NCBI GenBank assembly: GCA_964530525.1
Contig: CAZHBH010000046.1
Location: 1-17,604 of the forward strand
Source: CAYNQN01 sp964530525
GTDB lineage: Bacteria > Actinomycetota > Acidimicrobiia > Acidimicrobiales > Acidimicrobilacustridaceae
Direction of reading: 5' to 3'
DNA: 17,604 nucleotides
Part shown: positions 6,148 through 13,019 of the stretch, piece after piece
How positions within the stretch are numbered: position 1 is the stretch's first letter
Layout of the letters: every line of letters starts with the position of its first letter
Made by a program: the position numbers and the translations under genes
Notes under the pieces: generated by a model
Told to the model about the DNA's origin: nothing
What the model saw: only the letters and a program-made list of their open reading frames with translations
Databases searched by the model: none

Positions 6148-6911
6148 GACCGAGGCTCGCTGAGGCGGTCGCCCAGGCGTTCGCTCACCATCGCGACGGC
6201 GGCCATGGCCTGCGGGTAGTGCATCCGCGTCGGACCGAGCACGCCTATGGACCCCGCCACCTCACCCTCCACCTCGTAGGAGGCCACCACCACCGAGCAG
6301 TCGGCAAGGGGCTCGAGGCCGGTCTCGGTGCCGATCGCGACGTTGAGGCCCCTGTCGACCACGTCCTTCAGCAATGTGACGACCATGAGCTGCTCCTCGA
6401 GGATGCGCAGCACCTCCCTGACGGTGGCCACGGCATCGAACGCATCCGCCGTGTGGGAGGTCCCTCCGATGTAGACGTTGGGAAGCGACGGCTCCGGTAC
6501 CACCTCTCTGTGCGGCCCTACGACCAGCGCCGTGTACTGCGTGAGGTTGGAGAGCAGGCGGGAGGTGTCGGCGAGCATCTGCTCCAGCTCGCCGTGGGCG
6601 TGGGCGAAGAACGACCGAACCTGGTGCGTCTCGCTCGAGCCCAACCGACCCGGACCCCCCAGGGCGTCCACGAAGAACCGGTAGCCCTTCTCGGTCGGTA
6701 CCCGCCCCGCGCTCGTGTGGGGCTGGTACAAGTAGCCGTCCTGCTCCAGGAGGGCCATCTCGTTGCGAACCGTGGCGGGCGAGACGTTGACCTCGGGCGA
6801 GCGAGCGACGCGACCGGACCCCACGGGCTGGGCGGTCTCGATGTATGCCTCCACCACGGCCCGAAGGACGTTTGCCTTGCGGTCGTCGAGAGGTGGTTGG
6901 GTCGCGGACAT
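6144..6911 (-). CDS. hrcA: Heat-inducible repressor HrcA, short form
   Basis: A 255-residue repressor of class I heat-shock genes that binds CIRCE. The N-terminal winged helix (about 8-85) is well conserved: LDDRKANVLRAVVEAYI, SPATVRNEMALLEQDGYLYQPHTSAGRVPTEKGYRFFVD (in parts). The C-terminal end is also conserved: NVYIGGTS (145-152), LNVAIGTE (189-196), DCSVVVASY (204-212) and IGVLGPTRMHYP (222-233). However, HrcA is usually about 340 residues. Here the chain passes from YTALVVGPHRE (126-136) almost directly to the YIGG motif, so roughly 85-95 residues that usually hold part of the GAF-like domain and the inserted dimerisation domain are absent. The frame is continuous, so this is a compact gene and not a frameshift. 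The ATG at 6911 touches the CIRCE element. The gene is coupled to dnaJ. Confidence 0.93.
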   Translation of the reverse strand: MSATQPPLDDRKANVLRAVVEAYIETAQPVGSGRVARSPEVNVSPATVRNEMALLEQDGYLYQPHTSAGRVPTEKGYRFFVDALGGPGRLGSSETHQVRSFFAHAHGELEQMLADTSRLLSNLTQYTALVVGPHREVVPEPSLPNVYIGGTSHTADAFDAVATVREVLRILEEQLMVVTLLKDVVDRGLNVAIGTETGLEPLADCSVVVASYEVEGEVAGSIGVLGPTRMHYPQAMAAVAMVSERLGDRLSEPRS

Positions 6912-6938
6912 CTGGCACTCGATGATATCGAGTGCCAG
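6912..6938. promoter_or_regulatory. CIRCE operator (HrcA-binding site)
   Basis: A perfect inverted repeat, CTGGCACTC, nine bases, then GAGTGCCAG. It matches the CIRCE consensus (TTAGCACTC-N9-GAGTGCTAA) in 7 of 9 positions per arm, with the same two changes mirrored in both arms so that the palindrome is kept. It lies 21 nt after the lepA stop and ends at the base just before the hrcA ATG. HrcA bound here would repress its own hrcA-dnaJ unit; heat inactivates HrcA and releases it. Confidence 0.93.
6922..6927 (-). promoter_or_regulatory. Candidate -10 element of hrcA inside the CIRCE spacer
   Basis: On the minus strand the CIRCE spacer contains TATCAT, which fits TANNNT. It ends 10 nt before the hrcA ATG, so transcription would begin at or within a few bases of the start codon. 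No clear -35 is visible. This would explain why hrcA has no ribosome-binding site. Confidence 0.4.
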
Positions 6939-6959
6939 CGGGATCTCAGGGACGCTCGG

Positions 6960-8744
6960 TCAGTCGTCCAGCCGGAGGGCGGAGATGAACGCCTCCTGGG
7001 GCACCTCGACGCGCCCGATGTTCTTCATCCGCTTCTTGCCCTCCTTCTGGCGCTCCAGGAGCTTGCGCTTCCGGGTGATGTCGCCCCCGTAGCACTTGGC
7101 CAGAACGTCCTTGCGCTTGGCCTTCACCGTCTCCCTGGCGATGATCCTCCCGCCGATGGCCGCCTGGATCGGCACGTCGAAGAGCTGGCGAGGGATGATC
7201 TCCCTCAGCTTCTCGGCCATTCGGCGGCCGTAGTCGTAGGCCTTGTCCCGGTGCACCACGGCGCTGAAGGCGTCGACGGGGACCGAGTTCAGCAGGACGT
7301 CCACCTTCACCAGGTCGGCCTCTCGGTAGCCGCTGGGCTCGTAGTCGAGGCTCGCATATCCCTGGGTGCGGCTCTTGAGCTGGTCGAAGAAGTCCACGAC
7401 CACCTCCGCCAGAGGGAGCGTGTACACCAGCTCGAGGCGCTCGGGTGAGAGGTACTCCATCTTCACCATCTCGCCCCTGCGGGCCTGGCACAGCTCCATG
7501 AGCGCTCCGGTGTAGGTGCTCGGGGTGAGGATCGTGATCGTGAGGTAGGGCTCGGACACCGACTCGATCTCGCCGGCCGGCGGCATCTCGCTCGGGTTGT
7601 CGATCGCCACCTCCGCGCCCGCGGAGGTCCGCACCACGTACTCGACCGACGGAGACGTCGCTATGAGGCTCAGGTTGAACTCCCGTTCCAGCCGCTCGCG
7701 GATGATCTCCATGTGCAACAGGCCGAGGAAGCCGCAGCGGAACCCGAAGCCGAGGGCTGTGGAGGTCTCCGGCTCGAACGTGACGCTCGCGTCGTTGAGG
7801 CGCAACCGGTCGAGCGCCTCCCGCAGCGCGGGGAACTCGTCGGCGTCGATCGGGTACAGCCCGCAGAAGACCATCGGCTTGGGCTCTCGGTAGCCCGGCA
7901 GCGCCGGCGCCGGGTCGGAGGCGTTCGTCACGGTCTCACCGGACCGGGCCTCGCCCACGTCCTTGATCCCAGCGATGAGGTAGCCCACCTCGCCGGCCAC
8001 CAGGGAGCCCACGGGGGTCGGTCCAGGGTTGCGCACGCCCACCTCGTCGGCTTCGTGCACGGCTCCCGCCTGGACGAAGCGGACCTTGGAACCCGTCGCC
8101 AGCTCTCCGTTGACCACCCTCACCGAGCTGACCACACCCCGGTACTGGTCGAAGTGGCTGTCGAAGATGAGCGCCTGGAGCGGAGCGTCGGCGTCGCCGG
8201 TCGGGGCCGGTATGCGAGCCACGACGGCGTCGAGCAGCGCGTCCACCCCTTCGCCGGTCTTGGCGCTGATCCGCAGGATCTGATCCTTGGGGATGCCCAG
8301 CACGCTCTCGATCTCCGATGCGTGCAGGTCGGGATCCGCCGCGGGGAGGTCGATCTTGTTGAGGGCGGCGACGATCTCCAGGTCGTGCTCGAGGGCCTGG
8401 TAGCAGTTGGCCAACGTCTGGGCCTCGATGCCCTGGGAGGCGTCGACCACCAGGACCACCCCTTCGCACGCCGCCAGCGAGCGCGACACCTCGTAGCCGA
8501 AGTCGACGTGGCCGGGGGTGTCGATCAGGTTGAGCACGTGGCCCTTCCAGTCGAGCCGGACGCTCTGGAGCTTGATGGTGATCCCGCGCTCGCGCTCGAG
8601 GTCCATCGTGTCGAGGTACTGGGCACGCATGTCCCTGGGATCGACCGCCCCGCACAGCTCCATCAGCCGGTCGGCGAGCGTCGACTTGCCGTGGTCGATG
8701 TGGGCGATGATCGACAGGCACCGGTAGCGATCGAGCCTGGTCAT
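6960..8744 (-). CDS. lepA: Translation factor EF4 / LepA
   Basis: A 594-residue ribosome-binding GTPase of the EF-G family, acting on elongation and initiation under stress. The G1 motif AHIDHGKST is at 14-22, followed by the RERGITI switch at 51-57, DTPGHVDF at 75-82 and NKID at 129-132. The LepA-specific C-terminal region is present, with GFRCGFLGLLHMEI in domain III and the late MAEKLREIIPRQLF and KRMKNIGRVEVPQEAF motifs. Length is normal. ATG 8744 gives the standard N-terminus. There is no ribosome-binding site in front of it, but a TAGGCT hexamer lies 9 nt upstream. The gene is divergent from rpsT across a 156-bp shared promoter region and is followed after 21 nt by CIRCE, so hrcA is likely to have its own regulated promoter. 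Confidence 0.97.
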   Translation of the reverse strand: MTRLDRYRCLSIIAHIDHGKSTLADRLMELCGAVDPRDMRAQYLDTMDLERERGITIKLQSVRLDWKGHVLNLIDTPGHVDFGYEVSRSLAACEGVVLVVDASQGIEAQTLANCYQALEHDLEIVAALNKIDLPAADPDLHASEIESVLGIPKDQILRISAKTGEGVDALLDAVVARIPAPTGDADAPLQALIFDSHFDQYRGVVSSVRVVNGELATGSKVRFVQAGAVHEADEVGVRNPGPTPVGSLVAGEVGYLIAGIKDVGEARSGETVTNASDPAPALPGYREPKPMVFCGLYPIDADEFPALREALDRLRLNDASVTFEPETSTALGFGFRCGFLGLLHMEIIRERLEREFNLSLIATSPSVEYVVRTSAGAEVAIDNPSEMPPAGEIESVSEPYLTITILTPSTYTGALMELCQARRGEMVKMEYLSPERLELVYTLPLAEVVVDFFDQLKSRTQGYASLDYEPSGYREADLVKVDVLLNSVPVDAFSAVVHRDKAYDYGRRMAEKLREIIPRQLFDVPIQAAIGGRIIARETVKAKRKDVLAKCYGGDITRKRKLLERQKEGKKRMKNIGRVEVPQEAFISALRLDD

Positions 8745-8753
8745 GGGTTGCCG

Positions 8754-8759
8754 AGCCTA
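8754..8759 (-). promoter_or_regulatory. Candidate -10 element of lepA (TAGGCT)
   Basis: TAGGCT on the minus strand fits TANNNT and is followed by 9 nt and then the lepA ATG. A transcript starting 6-8 nt after it would begin at or next to the start codon, consistent with the lack of a ribosome-binding site. No -35 match is seen. Confidence 0.35.
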
Positions 8760-8853
8760 TCGAGGCGCGCACGCCGCAGAAGCACGCCCCCACCGACCAC
8801 TCGCCCGCACCGCCGACGTCATGCCCAGATGGCAACCGACCTCGTGCTCCCGC

Positions 8854-8859
8854 TATCCT
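8854..8859 (+). promoter_or_regulatory. Candidate -10 element of rpsT (TATCCT)
   Basis: TATCCT lies 41 nt before the rpsT GTG, which would give a leader of roughly 35 nt. At an 18-bp spacing the upstream hexamer is TGGCAA, a poor -35. The position in the divergent lepA/rpsT gap supports a promoter here in general. Confidence 0.35.
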
Positions 8860-8900
8860 TCGTCACTCGACTTCCCGCAGCCGGAGCACAGGACCAACAC

Positions 8901-9164
8901 GTGGCGAACATCAAGAGCCAGATCAAGCGGAACCGGCAGAACCTGGTTCGCAACGAACGCAACAAGGCCGTCAGGTCGGAGCTCAAGACCCGGGTTCGCA
9001 ACGCCATCGTCGCCGCCGAAGAGGGCGCCGAGGACGCGACCGAGCTGGCCCGCCTGGCGATGAGCCGCATCGACAGGGCCGCCTCCAAGGGCGTCATCCA
9101 CCGCAACGCTGCCGCACGGCGCAAGGCCCGCCTGGCCAAGCGCCTCAGCTCCACCTCCGCCTAG
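8901..9164 (+). CDS. rpsT: 30S ribosomal protein S20
   Basis: An 87-residue basic protein that binds 16S rRNA early in 30S assembly. It begins ANIKSQIKRNRQN and ends with NAAARRKARLAKRL, both typical of S20. The start GTG is supported by AGGA (8890-8893) 7 nt upstream; the longer upstream open frame has no S20 similarity. Its stop TAG shares the palindrome CTAG (9161-9164) with the stop of holA on the other strand, so the two genes overlap by 4 bp tail to tail. S20 next to holA and lepA is a common bacterial arrangement. Confidence 0.97.
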   Translation: MANIKSQIKRNRQNLVRNERNKAVRSELKTRVRNAIVAAEEGAEDATELARLAMSRIDRAASKGVIHRNAAARRKARLAKRLSSTSA

Positions 9165-10216
9165 CTCGCTCGCCTGGCTCCGCCGGACGTGGTCCTGCGG
9201 CGACTTCGGCTGGCCAGCCTGGCCACCAGCACCTCGACCACCAGCTCGCTCGGCCACGCCTTGGCTCCCCGCAGGTCGAGATCGGCCTCGGCTAGGAGCG
9301 ACACCATCTCCGCCAGGCGGTCCGAGCCCAGCCGGCGAGCCTGCTCCAGTGCCTTGCGAGCCGGGAACGTGCTGCCCTTGATCCCCAGGAGGTCTGCCGC
9401 CTCCTTCTCGGATGCCACCTCGGCCCCATCGAGTCGGAGCATGCGGCTGTAGTGGTTGTTCAGCACTCCCATCACCTGCAGGGGGTGCCTGCCACCAGCT
9501 CCCATCATCCGATGGAGCTGGCCTAGAGCCTGGGCCAGGTCCCCCCTGTCGATCGCGTCGGTCAGATCCCAGGGAGCCACGTCTCCCGCCTCGCCCAGAT
9601 AGGGCTCGATGTCGTCCGCCCCCAAGCGACCACCCGTGCCGAAGGTCGACTCGAGCGCGGACACCACCGAGTGCAGCCTCGACACGTCACCTCCCAGACG
9701 ATCAGCCAGGAGCCGACGGGCACCCTGGTCGAGGTCGAGGCCCGAGGTGCGGAGCTGCGAGTCGATCCAGTCCGCCCTGTCGCGGGGACGGCCACCGACG
9801 CTGGCGTCCACGACGCGACCACCGGCCGACTCGACGGCCTTCACGAGGGCCTTGGGCATAGATGCCAGGCGAGAACCCGGCTGGGGATCGCGCTCCCACG
9901 CGATCACGAGGCTCGTGGTGGGTGAAGGGTCGGCGAGGTACGCCAGGAGGGGGGCCAGGGCCTCCTTTCCGGCGAGCGTCCCGGCTTCCCGAGCCACCAC
10001 CACCCGACGATCGGTGAGGAAGGGGAGGGTCTGGCACGCCTCCACCACCGCCGCCGAATCGAATCCTTCCCGGCGCGCATAGCGGCCGGAGTCCATCTCC
10101 TCCACCACCAGCGCCCTGTCGTCATCGCCGACCAACTCCGCCACCAGCGTCCGGACGGCCTCCGCGAGAACCGACTCGTCGTCGCCCTTGACCAGGTACG
10201 CGGCGAGCGCCTCCAT
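9161..10216 (-). CDS. holA: DNA polymerase III delta subunit (clamp loader)
   Basis: A 351-residue protein, the normal size for HolA, which opens the beta sliding clamp as part of the clamp-loader complex. Recognisable segments are the N-terminal YLVKGDDESVLAEAVRTLV, the middle TLPFLTDRRVVVAREAG (beta-clamp-contacting region), TTSLVIAWE, and the C-terminal GGDVSRLHSVVSALES and HPLQVMGVLNNHYSRMLRL (collar domain). Two adjacent start codons exist: GTG 10219, overlapping the folP stop as GTGA, and ATG 10216, sharing one base with it. I choose ATG; the difference is one residue. It is translationally coupled to folP upstream and overlaps the end of rpsT. Confidence 0.92.
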   Translation of the reverse strand: MEALAAYLVKGDDESVLAEAVRTLVAELVGDDDRALVVEEMDSGRYARREGFDSAAVVEACQTLPFLTDRRVVVAREAGTLAGKEALAPLLAYLADPSPTTSLVIAWERDPQPGSRLASMPKALVKAVESAGGRVVDASVGGRPRDRADWIDSQLRTSGLDLDQGARRLLADRLGGDVSRLHSVVSALESTFGTGGRLGADDIEPYLGEAGDVAPWDLTDAIDRGDLAQALGQLHRMMGAGGRHPLQVMGVLNNHYSRMLRLDGAEVASEKEAADLLGIKGSTFPARKALEQARRLGSDRLAEMVSLLAEADLDLRGAKAWPSELVVEVLVARLASRSRRRTTSGGARRAS

Positions 10217-11064
10217 CACGACGTCGTCCCGGCGCCGGCGGCGGCCGACACGGCGGCGAGCACGTCGGAGACCCTGCGAGCTGCCCGCACGTCATGGGCG
10301 CGGAGGATCCTGCAGCCGAGGGTGATCCCCAGCGCGTGAGCCGCCATGGTGCCCTCCGCTGCGGAACCGCGCTCCACGTCCAGCAGGTGCCAGAGGAACC
10401 GCTTGTTGGAGGCGCTCAGCAGGACCGGGTAGCCCAGCGCCACCAACTGGTCGGAGGCGCGAAGGAGCGTCACCGACTGAGCCTCGGTCTTGCCGAGGTC
10501 CAGCCCCGCGTCCACGACGATGCGGTCCCGGGACACACCGGCAGCCAGCGCCCTGCCGGCTCGCTCGGCCAGGAAGGCCGTGACGGTCGCCACCACATCG
10601 TCGTAGCGGGGATCGGGATCGGCCACGCGAGGTCGGAGCCGTATGTGAGTGGCCACGACGGTCGCACCGAAGCGGGCGCACTCGTGCAGGTAGTCGGGGT
10701 CGGCGAAGCCGCTTATGTCGTTGCCCACGCACGCACCCGCCTCGAAGGCCGCTCGCGCCACCGAGGCCCGCCACGTGTCGACCGAGAGGGGCACGTCGAA
10801 GCGCGATCGGAGGGCCTCCACAGCAGGGACGACGCGGTCCAGCTCCTCGGGCTCGGAGACCTCCTCTCCCGGACCCGCCTTCACTCCGCCCACGTCCAGG
10901 AGGTCCGCACCGTCCGCCACGAGTTGCTCGGCCTTCCGCAGGAAGGCGTCGAACGCGAAGTACTCGCCCTGGTCGAAGAAGGAGTCGGGCGTGCGGTTGA
11001 GGATGCCCATCACCAGCGCCCGGTGAGCGACGTCGTAACTTCGGTCACCTAGACGGAGCTGCAC
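10216..11064 (-). CDS. folP: Dihydropteroate synthase-fold protein, FolP2-like
   Basis: A 282-residue TIM-barrel protein of the dihydropteroate synthase family. Family segments are MGILNRTPDSFFDQG near the N-terminus, DLLDVGGVKAGPGE, LSVDTWRASVA, GNDISG, SASNKRFL and AHDVRAARRV. Several differ from folate-making DHPS: NRTPDSF for NVTPDSF, GGVKAGPGE for GGESTRPG, SNK for SRK and VDAGLDLGK for DPGIGFGK. The first three are the pattern I recall from mycobacterial FolP2 (Rv1207 type), a paralogue that does not replace the folate enzyme, so folate synthesis should not be assumed. The GTG start at 11064 gives the normal N-terminus; the longer frame overlaps comEC. It sits between comEC (31-nt gap) and holA (overlap), so it is probably in the comEA-comEC-holA transcript. 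Confidence 0.85.
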   Translation of the reverse strand: MQLRLGDRSYDVAHRALVMGILNRTPDSFFDQGEYFAFDAFLRKAEQLVADGADLLDVGGVKAGPGEEVSEPEELDRVVPAVEALRSRFDVPLSVDTWRASVARAAFEAGACVGNDISGFADPDYLHECARFGATVVATHIRLRPRVADPDPRYDDVVATVTAFLAERAGRALAAGVSRDRIVVDAGLDLGKTEAQSVTLLRASDQLVALGYPVLLSASNKRFLWHLLDVERGSAAEGTMAAHALGITLGCRILRAHDVRAARRVSDVLAAVSAAAGAGTTS

Positions 11065-11095
11065 GCGCGCCGACGCTACACGGCCCCCAGAACGC

Positions 11096-13009
11096 TCAGG
11101 GAAGCCCTGCTGCTGCTGCTCCGCCCCGAGCTCCACTTCCCTGTGCGTCCCGACGGGCCGCTCCATCCTCCGGGAGCACCTCGACCTCGACATCGAGCCT
11201 GGGCTCCGATTCGACCACTTGAAGTGTGAGCGCGTCCTGGATGAGCCGACCAGGCCGGGGCGTCACGGCACCGTCGATGCCGTGGCCCTCAGGTGCCCAC
11301 ACCTCCTCCACGTCCACGCGGTGGCGCAGGGCCCGAATCCTGGAGGCGGCAGCAGGTCCCCCCGAGGCGGTCAACACCAGGTCGAGATGAGCGATCTGGT
11401 TCTTCCGGGCGCTCTCTAGGATCCTCGCCGGCGACGTCCGCGGGTCCAGCGCCAGCACCCTCTGGTCGCGGCCGTCGGGGCCGGCCGCCACCGTCAGCTC
11501 GCCGAGTCCAGGGATCCGGTGGCGTCCCGGCCCTGGCGGATCGGCGGTGGCCCAGGGCGTAGCCAGCAGCAACAGGGCCACCAAGGCGCACGTCGCCGAT
11601 GCAGCCCTGAGGCCGAGCCGTCGCGCCAGCACCGCCCCGCCGCAGGCTGCGGCGATGAGCAGGGCGAGGTGCGGGCCGAGCTCGCCCAGGCCCAAAGAAG
11701 CCGCACGCTCCGCCACGCCCGCCATCCACTGCAAGCTGAGCCGTGCGGGGAGCATGAGGACCGAGGCGACGGCCTCGCCTGCCCAGCCGGCCGTGGATGT
11801 GACGACGCCGGCCACGAAGCCAACGGTGAGCCCCCAGACCATCACGAATCCGCTCAGGGGCCCGGCGAGCAGGTTGGCTGGGCCGCTCGCCACCTGGATG
11901 CCGCCGAAGACCGGGATGAGAAGGGGCGCCACGCCGACCTGTGCTGCTCCCACGACTCCGAGTGGACCGGCGAGCCAGCGCGGTCCGGGGACGGCGTCTG
12001 CCAGGGGACGGGCGAGCAGCAAGATGCCTGCCGAGGCACCCACCGACAGCCCGAAGCCGACCGACCTCGCGAGGAACGGGTCCACCAGCAAGAGGAGGAT
12101 CACGGCGCCGGCAAGGAGCCGGATGCCCGACGAACGGCGACCGCGGGCGAACACGAACGCGGCGAGTCCCGCCATCGCCGTAGCCCGCAGGACCGAGGGC
12201 TCGAAGCGGGTGAGGAGCGCGAAGAAGGCCAGCAGGGTGCCGACTGCGACGAACCGCGGCCAAGGGCGCAGGCGCACCAGCAGAGGACTCGCACAGAGGA
12301 GGACGAACGCCACGTTCTGGCCCGACACCACGAGCAGGTGGGTGAGACCCGAGGCCAGGAAGTCGTCCGCCACCTCGGGCGACTGGCCGCGCGCGTCGCC
12401 CAGGAGGAAGCCGGAGTACAGCCCCCGGAGCTCACCTGGAAGCACCTGGGCACCGTCGACGAGGGTGCGCCTGAGGGCGTTCGCGATCCGGTGAGGCACC
12501 GACCCAGGCGAGGTGGAGTCGACCTCGGAAACCTGGATCCTGCAAGCGATGTGGCGTACCTCCAGGTGCGGACGCTGCAACGGCTCGATGGCTCCGCTGA
12601 TGCTGGCGGTCTCGCCCGCCAGCAGTTCGGAGAGGGCTGCACCGCTGGCGCCTCGCCCGACGGCCTGGCAACGGCGGCCGCTCGCTTCCCGAACCTCCAC
12701 ACGCACGCCCCCGAACGCCCTCTCGGGATCGGTGACCAGCATCACCTCGCCCTCCACGGGTCCCCGTTCGGGTGCTACGAGGCCCTCTTGCGCCCACGCG
12801 CCCAGCATGGAGGTGGCCAGGACCAGGGCCAGAGCCAGGACCCACGCCCGCCGGACCGCGAATCCCGCCAGCGCGACGCCGGCCACCACAGGCAACGGGA
12901 CCGGAAGGCAGAGCCGCGCCGCCACGACCACGCAAGCGGCGAGGGAGGCGGCAGCCACATCGGCCTTCGCGCTCCCAGCTCGCACCCCGGAGTCCGGATC
13001 CCCGAGCAC
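11096..13009 (-). CDS. comEC: ComEC/Rec2-family DNA uptake channel, degenerate C-terminal domain
   Basis: A 637-residue polytopic membrane protein, the presumed inner-membrane channel for single-stranded DNA in natural transformation. Two or three N-terminal helices precede an OB-like outer region (about 80-165) and then the competence core with LRGLYSGFLLGDARG, FLASGLTHLLVVSGQNVAF and multiple helices up to about 490. In typical ComEC the C-terminus is a metallo-beta-lactamase domain with HXHXDH. Here residues 495-600 keep the order of such a domain (LGELTVAAGPDG, LALDPR, IAHLDLVLTASGG) but the metal-binding histidines are replaced (LTASGGPAAA), so nuclease activity from it is unlikely. The GTG start 13009 has GAGGAG 7 nt upstream and lies 10 nt after the comEA stop. 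Whether the cell is naturally competent is unknown. Confidence 0.9.
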   Translation of the reverse strand: MLGDPDSGVRAGSAKADVAAASLAACVVVAARLCLPVPLPVVAGVALAGFAVRRAWVLALALVLATSMLGAWAQEGLVAPERGPVEGEVMLVTDPERAFGGVRVEVREASGRRCQAVGRGASGAALSELLAGETASISGAIEPLQRPHLEVRHIACRIQVSEVDSTSPGSVPHRIANALRRTLVDGAQVLPGELRGLYSGFLLGDARGQSPEVADDFLASGLTHLLVVSGQNVAFVLLCASPLLVRLRPWPRFVAVGTLLAFFALLTRFEPSVLRATAMAGLAAFVFARGRRSSGIRLLAGAVILLLLVDPFLARSVGFGLSVGASAGILLLARPLADAVPGPRWLAGPLGVVGAAQVGVAPLLIPVFGGIQVASGPANLLAGPLSGFVMVWGLTVGFVAGVVTSTAGWAGEAVASVLMLPARLSLQWMAGVAERAASLGLGELGPHLALLIAAACGGAVLARRLGLRAASATCALVALLLLATPWATADPPGPGRHRIPGLGELTVAAGPDGRDQRVLALDPRTSPARILESARKNQIAHLDLVLTASGGPAAASRIRALRHRVDVEEVWAPEGHGIDGAVTPRPGRLIQDALTLQVVESEPRLDVEVEVLPEDGAARRDAQGSGARGGAAAAGLP

Positions 13010-13019
13010 CCGAGACTCC

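Noticed and set aside
7713..8900. Long N-terminal extension of rpsT across lepA
   Set aside because: The open frame upstream of GTG 8901 is antisense to lepA. S20 proteins start at the ANIKSQIKR segment, and a ribosome-binding site precedes 8901.
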